Assembly: GCA_002286715.1 (NCBI GenBank)
Contig: NSJX01000037.1
Coordinates: 62,001-126,000 of the forward strand
DNA length: 64,000 nucleotides
Origin: Dentipellis sp. KUC8613
Lineage: Eukaryota > Basidiomycota > Agaricomycetes > Russulales > Hericiaceae
Direction: 5' to 3'
Part shown: piece by piece, positions 25,391 through 36,429 of the stretch
How the letters are laid out: every line of letters starts with the position of its first letter
Numbering within the stretch: position 1 is the first letter of the stretch
Position numbers and translations under genes: made by a program
Notes under the pieces: model-generated
What the model saw: the letters and a program-made list of their open reading frames with translations, nothing else
What the model was told of the DNA's origin: nothing
Database searches by the model: none

Positions 25391-28382
25391 GCTGTGCGCG
25401 GAATGCAGACGGGGTGCGGCGGTGCGGGGTTGCAGGCGCGCAAAGCGGGAGCACAGTTGGTTCCCAGCAGTGTTGGTGAACCGCCGGCGTTGGCCGCTGG
25501 CACGTTCGCTGGCAGCTGTCCTAGGACTGACTCTGCGTCCGCTTCCACAGGATCTCCATCAGCGCGAAGAGAAGACGAGAACACAAGTACACCGCGCTGC
25601 GTATTCTGGGCCAGGGACTCTGATCCTGCTGGACGCAGCATTAACGGGCACTGATAGACGCAGGCTGAGGACGAAATGCTCTGATCCTCGTGTCTGGCGT
25701 CCGCGCTGCGTGCACCCGCCAGGCAGCCCGCGCAATTATCATAATGGAACCGGAATCCCTCGAGCTCCGCACACGTTGCAACCCCACAGGCCATGTACAG
25801 CCGCAGATATCTCCACGCACCCAGACGTCCACTGACACCCTCTCAGCTGGCCCCCCCGGCCGGAGAAGCCATAGTAGCCGTCTCGAAAGCAGCCCGGAGG
25901 AGCCCTCCTGCCCTGGCCCCATGGATCAGGCATTCTATTCTAGAAGGCGCTCCCTAGACGCTTGTTCTGCAGATACACACCGAAACGTCGAGTCGCCCTC
26001 GGTCAGGAGGGGTGCGCTTCGAGGGCTGCATCGGGCCTGATGCGACGTTAGACCTCTCGTGCGCCGGGTCACATTCATGCAATCAAACGCCCCCTCCCGC
26101 GCTAGGTGATATTGGCGACGCCCCAACCGTCATCGGTGCTCGACGGGATACCAATGTCCCTGCCCTATGGGAGGAAATGAATTCCGAGCGTTCCGAGCTA
26201 CGGGGCCGTCGTTCAGCTGATAGCAGAGGACGCGGGCGCCGATCTACGTGCGATCTGCCTCGAGCAGCGTGCCTCCGAGGTAACGGATCGCCGCAGCGCC
26301 AGGGCTTTGCTCGCGTGCAGTTACTGTGCTACCGTGGCCACTCTGCCCATCTGGGGCAGGTATGTTTTCGCTCCTCCACGCCTACTCTGATGGCTGATGA
26401 AATCAGTGCGCCGCACGCGTCTTGTCTTTTCGTCGCTCACCTCATCTCCCGGCAGCGACAGCGACACGAACAGCGCAACACGGTCATACGAACTGCACAA
26501 CGTACGTACATGACGTCTTGTCCTCCCATTCTGTCCTGATGGACTCCCACACTGGCACCGAACGAACCCACCTGCGCATTCTATGTTATTCTATGACGGT
26601 GCATAGAATGCCAGCCGCAGAACACAGAACATACACTAGGACACGGAAATCGAGAAACAGAACACCGCACAAGCGAAGTGAAAGCCATGCATGCCTCTTA
26701 TCGCGCAGGCACCACTCTCACGTCCGCTTCTATTACTGTGCATTAGTCGTCCGCCGTCCCCCACCGCAGCTTCCTCGTCTCGCTGCCCCCTCCCCGGCCA
26801 CAACTGCACCCAGCCCATCACAGCCCAGCTGTCACCCGTGCGAGGACGCGTCGCGAAGCCGCAGCGCGCCCTCCCAGGCGCGCGCTACTCCTTGGTCGCC
26901 CGCCCTGTCGCCGTCGCCGTCGCCGTCACCACCCCCACCCGCGCGCGTCGCGAAGCACGACGCCTCCAAGAAGCAGGATCTGCCTCCGCGATCTTCCTTT
27001 TACCCTCTTCGCCAGAGGACCAGCTGACCTCGCCGTGAGCGGCCCCAGACGCAAGCTCCGCCTGTCGACTTATCTCTTCGAGTTCCGGGCCTCCTTTTCC
27101 CTTCGCTGCCCTGCCCTCCGCGCCCTCGGTCCAGCCATCCGAGCCCTTCCTTCCCTTCCTCGCGCCTCGCGTTCTGCTTCCCTCGATCTTCCCTGCACGC
27201 TTCCTGCTTCGATTCTTCTATGACATTCCACATTCCACATTCCACATCTCGCATCCCGCATTCCACAATCAACATACGCAGCCGCCTATGACGACGCGCT
27301 TAGCGACCCCCACCACGCCCACACCACCGCAGCTCCAGCTCCATCTCCGGGCAGCGGCGACGATACCTACACGTCCGCGCGGGCGCCTCTTACGTCTGAG
27401 CTATCATGGCCTGCCATGTCTGTCGTCCGGTGTCTCCATATGCACAACAGCCTACGCAACGTAGTACCACAGCGCAGCGCATAACAAATTCGTCCATCCG
27501 TGCGTCCTGTCGACGATCGCGTAACCTCCGGACGCATTGCATGACGCCACTGTAAGTGTAAGTGTGAGTGTAAGTGTAAGCAGCGTCCTCCGTTCATATC
27601 CAGCGCCATCACGCGTACCTCTGCTTCTCGTACGTCCGCCCTTTCATTCATTCATCCATCTATTCATTCATCTATCACCACCTTTACACTCTGTCGCGAT
27701 CGTTTTCCGCAGACGCGATACTGTATGTCATTGCCGTGATGGCGAACCGTGTCCCCGCCGCGAACCTCACAGGACTACATACAGGCTTACATGATATTCC
27801 GGATTACAGCACACGAGTACGAGTACGAGTACTACGTAGCGCCAAACTTCGAATTCCGAATACCACTTGCAACGCCTCGCCTCGCCGCGGGGATCGTCTG
27901 TGCGAACATAGACATAGACATAGACATATCTGCACGCACACGGGTCCGTTCGTTGATGTTGATAATTATCTCCCAATGATTAGCATTCACATCTCGGCGT
28001 CGTCTGCGCGACGTGCGATGTATCTACTGTATGGGCGTTCGCGTTCGCGTCCAGGGTGGGCACGGGCAAAGGTACAGGCACAAGCACACCGAAAGCACAG
28101 GCATTAATATTACGATCGGGCACTGGCACGATCCTTCGTTACCAACTGCACTGCGACTCCCACCTGTTATAGTAGGACACAGCCCAAACTAAAACACAAA
28201 ACATGACACCGACACCGACACCGACATTGCCTTGCCTTGCATTGCATTAGTATACGCATACGTAGTGTAAGCGAGCAGTAAGCGACACATTGTACATGTA
28301 CATGTATACGTATGTATATACTCTACTCGTACAAATAAGCAGACGAATCCGAATCCGAAGACGAAGCAGCAGACGTTGTTGA

Positions 28383-28419
<37 letters not shown>

Positions 28420-29681
28420 GGTGGGGATTGACAAGAAAAGAACCGGAGCGAGGGAAGTGGACGATTCTCGAAGCGTAAGTAGTACGTATACGTATCGATG
28501 TGCGAACCGAACAGAACGAGACCGGAAGACCAGTGATCATGATATGGACAACGAAGTGAAGTGAGAAATCCGAATCCGAATCCAAATCCGAATCCGAAGA
28601 CACATGCACAACGGAGATGAATGAATGAACGGTTCGCGGTTCGCAATCCGTAAACGAGTAAACAAGTATATGAAGAATAACACAAGGGAAGAACAGGATG
28701 AACGGCAAAAACTGAAAGAAAAAGGAAGGAGGAGGAAGAAGATAGAAACGCCAGCAACCGGTACCACCACACATATTCATAAATTACACTACAGGAGGGC
28801 ACGAGACAGAGAAAGGGAGAGTGAGAAAGACAGGTCAAGAAACAGCAAGTAAAAAAGGGAGAGAGAGAGAGCGAAAGAGCGAAAGAAATAACATAACGTT
28901 ATCAATAACGGCTACAAGACAAGACCATCGCTACGTCTACCGCGCGCGGCAAGAAATATATATTCGTGGGGCTTGAATCGCGAAGCCCTTCGCGCTACAT
29001 CGGGGTCGTACAGCAGCTGTCTCGCTCGGCGGGGTAACATTATATATGGCGGGCGCGGCGGAGGAGGCGAGTCGGGGTCGGAGGCGGAGGCGGGTAGAGA
29101 GGGAGAGGGAGACGAGAGAGCCGGACGGAAACTGGGACGGACAGACGGACGGGGTGAAGGATACAGAAGGATTCAATAATGGAAAAGAATAGAGAAGAAC
29201 GAGCACGGGGAAGGGACACGCAGCGGGGTGAAAGAAAGGGAAAGGGAAAGGGCAGATGGAAGACGGAATATGAAGACAGAAATGGAAGGTGTACGTAGCG
29301 AGAGATGCGCAGGAGCGGAAAAAGGGGTCACACAATCGAGATGATAGGAACAGGGAGGAATCGAGCGAGAGGAAAAGAGAGAGAATGGGAAAGATAGAGA
29401 GAAAGAGTCTTGTGCTGATTGCATGCATGCAGGTCATGACAGATGTTGCGAACCGGAACGTGCAGCGCCTCGAAAGCAATGACGACAGATGGGGGAGCAG
29501 CGAGATGGAATGGAGGGGGAGGGGATAGACCAAACACCGCGTGGCCCAGAGCCCAGAGCCCAGAGCAGAGCGACGACAACGGGAGGAGGAGGAAGAAAGG
29601 CATGGAGCGTGCGTGGCATGTGTGCTGTGGTGTGAGCAGAAGGAGAGGGGGGGGCATAGAGGTGCATAGATATCGCAGGGC
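25391..29681. other. Long gene-poor spacer (about 4.3 kb) rich in short tandem repeats
   Basis: No convincing protein gene was found. The region holds many short tandem arrays: CATTCCA-type repeats at 27226-27270, GTAAGT/GTGAGT-like hexamers at 27550-27581, GAGTAC repeats at 27797-27835, ACATAG repeats at 27905-27930, GACACC repeats near 28203, a GTT run at 28384-28420, and GAATCC/AATCCG repeats at 28566-28600. One frame at about 26180-26370 reads AVVQLIAEDAGADLRAICLE and looks protein-like, but I could not extend it into a gene. This spacer lies just downstream of the GATA factor gene. Confidence 0.45.
28384..28420 (+). repeat. GTT trinucleotide microsatellite
   Basis: About twelve uninterrupted GTT units are visible. 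The array is non-coding as far as can be seen and is likely polymorphic. Confidence 0.9.
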
Positions 29682-32580
29682 CTAGAACGCCGACATCGCG
29701 TTCTCTCCATACGCGCCATTATTGCCATTGCCGCTGCCGTTGCCGTTCCCATTGCCATTGCCGCCACTGCCGCCGCCGTTGTTCCAGTCGCTGGGCAGCA
29801 TGGGCGGGTGGAGCTGCTGGAGCGAGTTGAGGCCCGAGTCCTCGGGGAGGAGCATCGGCGGGTGGAGGTACGTCGCGAAGAGCGAGTCCGCGTCCTCGCT
29901 GTGGACCATGGGCGGGTGGAGGAAGTCCATGGGGGACTCCTCCGCGGGGGGCAGCATCGGCGGGTGGATGAACTGCGGCGAGTTGGTCTGGGGGAGCATC
30001 GGGGGGTGCCAGAACGTGTTGCCCGCGGAGCCGCGCATGAGCCCGTACGCGGAGTACGTGCCGAAGGGGAACTCCATCGAGCTGCGCTGCGAGCCGGACG
30101 TCGCGGACGTGCCCGCGCTCGAGAAGCCGTCGCCGAACGAGGAGAACGAGACGGCGGACGAGGGCGGGTCCGTCGCCGAGTCGCTGCTCATGCGGCGGCG
30201 CTTGCTGGCGCGCGTGTCCGCCGTGTCCATGTCCGAGGAATCGCCGCCAAAGACGACCGAGTCCTGTGCCTGTGTGAACATCTGGTTCAGGTAGTCGGGG
30301 TGATAGGGCCCGGGGTACGACGCCAGCTGCAGTGACGTGTAGCTGTCCTGATGATGGTAGCCCGAGTTCTGGCCGCCGCCCTCCATGCCGAGCGCGTTGG
30401 ACAGCTCCGACTGCGAGGGGCGGTAGTCGTACACGTTGTCGTTGCCGGTGCCGTCGTAGCCGATGGTGGTCGAGTCGGGGGCGAGGGTAGGCGAGGCGTC
30501 CGCATTGGGGGTCGCACGACGGCTGGCACCGGGGCTGGCAGAAGGGGTCTCTGAGACGCCGGCGCCGGCGCGGCGTGCGTCGTGGCGGGAGCGCTTCCTT
30601 ATGACGTCGGATTTCATGGAGATAGGCCGGGCAGAACCATGGAGTTTGAAACTGCGCAGAACCAATCAGCCGGGGCAGGCGCAGGGGAACAAGGGGCCGA
30701 CTTACTATAAACCGCAGCTGGAGGGCATCGAACGTTCGAAGCGCGCTGACTTAGCGTCCTGATCACGACAGCTGACTGGATGCACTCACGCATTGCACAC
30801 CGTCTTGCCCTCGTCGTCCTTCCTCCAGAGGGGCGTCGCAGTGGTGTGACAATTATAGCACTGCGCTGCAAAACGGAAGGCACACACACACATGAGAACG
30901 ATAACGAGGATGCCGGACCAGCGCGGAACGAACCCATGACTTCCGAGGTCTCTTGGCGGGGCGCCACCTGCGAGCGACCCTCGCCGTGATTGTTGCGCAT
31001 GCTCTTGGGGCGCGGGCGCTTGTGCTAGAACCGCACAGCTCAAGAGCATGAACAATCCATCAGGCGGATAAGGCACCTACCAATTTGCAATACAGGCCGC
31101 AGGCGTTGCAGTTGAGCTCGTCGTTGAGCCCGCGGCGCCAGAGGGGCGTGTGGGTCGCCCCGCAGTTGGAACACTCGGCCTTCACACCGCCTGGCGCACT
31201 GTTGTTACTAGGGTGTTGAGCGACAGCAGGGTTGGTGGCGGTCGCACCAGGTCCAGACGCGCGGGACGTCGCGCTCTGCGTGCGCACGCTCAGCGAGGGC
31301 CGGCTCGGAGGCGCGCTGGCAGACACGGGTCCGAGCTTGGATGGCGCGACCGTTTGCGGGAGCGCCTCCTGCTGCTGCTGCGCGGCCCGGGAGCGCGAAA
31401 AGGCGTAGGACGCCATGGCCTCGTTGTAGTCCATGGTGGGCTTCATGTCAATGTCCTGGTCACGGTCCGTCAGATCCTGCTGACGGGAGTCCGTGTTGCT
31501 GAGCGCGGTCGACCAGGGGCCGGGGCTATCGGAGGACTCGACGAGGAGCTCGTCGAGGGGGAGTTCGATGGTGGGGCGGATGATGCTGAAGTTGTCAGAG
31601 TTTGTGTTGTTGTTCCGAACGCCCTCGCCATAGCTCATGCCGTTGGTGAGGGAGGGAGAGGGGTATAAGAGCGCAGCAGGTCCAAAGTCATTAGAGAACA
31701 GAGAGGGAAAGCGAAGGGAGGCAAGGTCATTGGAGGCGTCAGGGGCAGGCAGCTCGGTCATCGAGACGGAGGGCTTGCGGCCCCTCTGGGTGAGGGGAGG
31801 GTCCTTCACCTTGGAGTCCTTTGGGGCGTCGGAGGTGGCGTCGGACTCGTCGTGGGCGGTAGAGCGGGTGGAGGGGCGGCCACGGCGGGTGGCATTGTCC
31901 TTGAACTCTGCGGAGGGTTTAAAGTCGGGCTTGGATACGGGGAGGGCGGAGGCGGGGGAGGTGGGCTGGTCGACGGAGAAGGTGAACTGCATGCGCTTGA
32001 TGGTGCCAGGGCGGGTGTTCTGGTTTGCCTCGCGGGTGCGCTCCTTCTCTGCAGCGCGCTGGCGGATGATGTCGGTGGAGTGGTTGCGCTTGAAGCCGGG
32101 AGCCTCGAGCTCCTCGATGCTCCTGGGGGGGAAGGTAATTTTTAGGGTTGAGGGTTAATAGCGGTGGTGGCGTCTGGACGTACCTGCCCTTCTCCTTGTC
32201 GAGCTTGTCGCTCATGCATTTGGAGAGCTTCTTGAACTCGCGCTTGGACTTGGCGTTGTCGGTGTCGACCATGAGGTTCTGGAGATGCCATAGCCGCCAG
32301 CTGAGGTTCTCGAGGCGCTGGCCCTGCTCAAGGAAGCCAGCGACCTTTGTGCAGACCTGGGGGGTGGTGAGTGTGGCGTCGACGACGACGACGAGAGCGA
32401 CTAACCTTCCATGTCTTTGTGAGAGAGTCAGCGTCACCAAGGTTGCTGAACGCGATGAAAGACTTGTTGCCCTGGAGAGAGTGGGAGAGAAAGGGGAGAA
32501 ATGGGGGTGAGTCAAACATGGCGGGAGGGGGGGGGCATAAAGGGACCGACTTTGAACTTGAGATTCAGGATCGAGGGCAT
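29682..32580 (-). CDS. GATA transcription factor with DUF1752 and two GATA zinc fingers (AreA/Gaf1-like)
   Basis: The gene starts at ATG 32580 and spans about eight exons. The N-terminus carries a DUF1752-like domain (IAFSNLGDADSLTKTWK, LENLSWRLWHLQNLM), typical of AreA/NIT2/Gaf1 nitrogen regulators. A long Ser/Pro-rich linker with a polyQ patch follows. Finger 1 is CSNCGATHTPLWRRGLNDEL followed by CNACGLYC, spaced C-x2-C-x17-C-x2-C. Finger 2 is CYNCHTTATPLWRKDDEGKT followed by a split VCNACGLYFKLHG, with basic tails HKRPRPKS and RKRSRHDARR. A 12-base microexon at 30706-30717 encodes part of finger 2. The C-terminal third repeats HPPM(L/V) five times at intervals of about 13-22 residues and ends in a Gly/Asn run. 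It is a nuclear DNA-binding protein for GATA sites. A role in nitrogen control is inferred from DUF1752. Iron-regulator GATA factors also have two fingers, but the Cys-rich linker typical of them is absent. Confidence 0.9.
30706..30717 (-). other. 12-nt microexon inside GATA finger 2
   Basis: The previous exon ends ...TGCAATGC at a GTGAGT donor and the next begins TTTCAAACTCCATGG. Only the 12 bases between an acceptor CAG (30720-30718) and a GTAAGT donor (30705-30700) restore the invariant finger sequence NACGLYFKLHG in frame. This is direct reading-frame evidence for a microexon. Confidence 0.85.
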
Positions 32581-35500
32581 TTAAAGAGGGAGGAGAGGCC
32601 GCGCAGAAAGCAGGAAAAGACAAGGAGGAGGAAGCGGCTGGGACGTTATAGCGCGTTATAGCTTGCATTTCCTCCAATTTTGCCCGTCGCCCCGCAGAAC
32701 GTCCCCGCCCTTTGCACTCCGCCTCACTCTCCGCCCGGCTTCGGCTTTCCGCCCCGGGCGACAGAAACGTTGATTTCCTCCATTATCTTGCCGAGCGTCC
32801 CTCTCTCGATCAAACCCTCCGCCCTGCCTCCCGCCCCATCACGGGTCACCGTCGACGCCTCGAGGTTGCTCGCTCCGGTCTTCAACATGCGGTCCTCCCC
32901 CCAATCGGGACATATGGATCTCCTCCATCAGCACTAACCAGCCCAGCTTCCCCATCCTTCCTTCCTTCCGGCCTCCCAGCGTCTGTCGTCCCCTAGTCTG
33001 TTTTCCCCTCCGAAATGAATTTTGCATCAGAACGGCACTTACATACAGCGCGCCCGCGACCACACTCGTCGCGCCGTGATGCACTCTTTCCATCGGACGC
33101 CTGCCCACGCGCCCCTTCCATCGAAGCACCCCGCCCGATCCCTTCTTCGACGCACCCTCAAGATCCACCCGCCGCGCCCACTCCCACATCACGACGCCAG
33201 CGCATGGATCACCCTCGCCGCCACCAGCGACACCAAGCACGCACGCACGCACGCACACACAGCCCGGCCCCCCGCGCACGTCCTCGAGGCGGGCGCCAGC
33301 GCCACCGCGGGCCCTGGCAGAATTAGCGTTGCCTTCGCCTGCTTCTCGCGGCGGCGCGTGTCGTCGCGCCATCGATAAACATACGCAGGGCCCCCATCGA
33401 TCGCCCCTTCTTCCATATCCGTCCGCAGGACCTGCCTTGTTTGTAACACGTGTGGGCGTCGTCCGCCCAGTCTATCCTGATGGTGGCGGCTGCGCGCGCG
33501 ATAACGCCCACAACGCGCACTTGCCCACTCACTCGCTTGCATCTCCCCGCCCGGATCCGTGCCTGCGTGATCGTATTGCCCGCAATCTAGCCGAGACAAG
33601 ATGACGCACAGGCAACAAGCACTCCGCGTCAACTCAACTGTAAGCGGGAGCAAACGTCCGCGTCCACCATAGCTCATACTTCATATCCGCACCGAAGCCC
33701 TTCGCATCCTCGCATCCTGATTCTTCGACCCCTCGTTGCACGCACGCACGCACGCACGCATTATCAGCACCACGATGCATGATCCGCCATGGTCACCCGG
33801 CATCTGAAATGCAAACTCCCCTCCGCGCCAGCTCCCATTTCAAAATGGGACCTGCGCCTGCAAGGAGCGAGAGGCTACATACAGCCTACAGTATTTCGCA
33901 CCCCGCGCTGCAGTCCTTACTGACCACTCGCCCATCCAAGCCGGCGTGCCCACGCCCACGATCACAGCTGGTGCATTCGTGCTAGTGCCAGTACCGGCCA
34001 ATCGCAGCGCGCGCCCAGCCTCCCGGGGACATCGACGCCACACGTGATCGCGACAAGGCACAGACCACAGACCACAGAGCTGAGATTCAGAACTCAGAAT
34101 CGGTCCGGGGGCGGGGTGCGGGTGCGGGTGTGCAGGCAGAACAGGGCGTGGCGTGGCGGCGCGCGATAGAGATAGATAGAACAGGCGGAGTCGCAAGTCG
34201 ACAAAGCGAGGCGAGGTATGGCGAGCTGACCGGATAGAATGGGATGGCCACGGGACGGCGGAGGTGGAAGGGAAGGGCACTATCGTCTGCATCATGATCA
34301 GCAGCAGCAGAAGTCCATCCGCCCATCCGCCCGTCCAGCAGTCGGGGTCGGAGTTGTCAATGCACGCCCAGTGCTCAGCTTCATATGCATATTCCGAATG
34401 ACCGCGTCGACGGGATCTGCGGCCCGCAGCACGACTCGGACTCTGGCTCTCGTTCTCGTTCTCGTTCTGTGTGCCGCACGTCACCGGTCACGTCTTGCAA
34501 AAATGGGCGGAACGAGGCGCACCTTCGCGAGCCGCCCTTACGAGAACATGAACGCGAGCCCGCGCGGGGGGTGCAGCCCAGCCGATGATGTCAAGCTTCA
34601 GCTTCAGCTGCACCTATCCATCTATCCGTTCATTCATTTGTTCGACGGAAATAGGCCAGCCAGCCAGCCTCACCTCCCTGCATCCATCCGAATCCGAGTC
34701 CAAGGGCTTCCAACACTGACCGCATCCCCGACTCCCGAGCCATACCACACCGCTACTTGTGCGGGTTAGGGTTCCCTCCTCCCCACCCGCATATCGCATA
34801 TCGCACAGACATGTACTTACGAGTAGAGCAGATCCGGATCCGGGCCAAGTCTAAGACGGACGCGCGCGCAAATATTGATGGCAGGGTTCCTCGGGGACTG
34901 GGACTGGGGGCGCCGCACTTGCAAGCTGGGTATGGTATGCTGACGCTGATTCTTGCACTGACAAGCCCTTCGCCGGATCGCACGCTAGGTGATATGGGGA
35001 ACGTGCGTGCGTGCGTGCGTGTCTGGCGCATGTGAATAGGAATAGCCCGGGCTTGGACGATAAGTACAGACGACGCGGATGCGGGGTACGGTGACGGCGG
35101 CGAATCGTCGAGGCATTGTCGCCCGGCGCACGATTACGGTCCACCGGGCCTGTCCGACGACGCATGCATAAGTAAGTAGACCTGCGCCGCCGCCGAGTGC
35201 GAGTGCGAATGCGGGTGCGCGAGTCAGCTGCAGTCTGCCCGCCTGGGATGACTGATCCGGGAGGCTGGCAGTGGCAGTGGCATCGGGACTCGGCGGGCGC
35301 GTGACCCGTACCCGTACCGGTACCCCTGCCGTGGGGGGGCTGCGCCACCGTGCACCATACCATACCATACACATCCACCATACGCCCTTCTCTCTCTCTC
35401 TGGGCGTACGCGTCGTCCTAGTGAATCGTGACCCCAGGCCCCAGACGCGCAGACCGACGTTCTCGCTGGAACGCCTAGGGGTACCGGTGGGGTGCATGCT

Positions 35501-36429
35501 GAACTGAACTGGGACTAGAGCGTTGCAGAGAGCTGGGCATGTGAAGAGTGCATACACAGATGCATTCGGGCGCGCGTCAGCGACGGGGTTATGGAGGCTG
35601 AGGAGAGATAAGGCGGCGCGCGGGAGAACGGGAGAACGGGGGTGACAAGATCTATCTGCGATCTGTCTGTCTGTGTATCTGTCTGCCTGTCTGTCTGTCT
35701 ATCAGGAACAGGACCGGGACCGGGCGTCGCTGGCGGAGTGGCGGAGAGTCGAGAGTCGAGAGTCGAGACGGGCTAGTACTGACTAGGGGCGCAGTTTCTG
35801 CACACGCGATTTCCAGAAGAAGAAGCAGAAGACGAAACAGATAGACCGACATAACAGACAAGACAGAACAGACGCTGTTGCGGAGTGGGAGCGACGGGGG
35901 TTCCGGAAGACGCTTGGGATCTAGGGGAGAGATCCCGGCTTCGAGAGGGCAGCTGTCTGGACTCTGTAGCACGAGCGGAATTTGAGCGACTTCGACTTGA
36001 AGGGGACACGCAGGCACAGCCACCCACAGCGCGTCGTACTTTCCCACCACGTGATCGCGTTTCCTCAAGTTCGTTCGCGTGCCTCGCGCTACTACTAGCG
36101 GCTGCGGCAGCCGAGGCGCTGGCTGCGCTTTGCGTCTTGACGTGGTGCTCGAAATGGCAGCCAAGGACAGGCCTCGGGATCGCGCCGCCCGCAGGAACGT
36201 GTGCACGAAGAAGGAACGAACGAACGAATGCAGGCAGGCAGGCGGTAGCAATATATTTCTAGAGCCGACGTAGCTGTATATATAGTAGTAGTACATTTGG
36301 TGTCGCGACTTGCGAGCTCGGGTGCGTAACCTACCGGCTACATGGGAGCGGGTTATAACGTGAGGCGTAAAAAACGGGAGCAGGGACATTCGACCTGGAA
36401 CTGGAACCGGGGCTGTGCGTAGCGGGCCG
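32581..36429. other. Long gene-poor region upstream of the GATA gene (about 3.8 kb)
   Basis: No coding frame is convincing. The longest ORF (35652-36524, minus) is an Arg/Ser-rich artefact of GC-rich sequence and overlaps the 3' end of the transporter gene. Features seen are CACG/ACGC runs at 33236-33262 and 33739-33760, GTGC repeats at 35004-35022, a CTGT repeat at 35665-35700, and a short telomere-like GGGTTAGGGTT at 34763-34773. The size suits a long regulatory region and 5' leader of the GATA factor. Confidence 0.45.

Noticed and set aside
26180..26370. Protein-like frame AVVQLIAEDAGADLRAICLE
   Set aside because: About 60 codons only, with a stop just upstream and no splice partner that extends it.
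34763..34773. Telomere-like GGGTTAGGGTT
   Set aside because: Under two repeat units; too short to mean a telomere relic or chromosome end.
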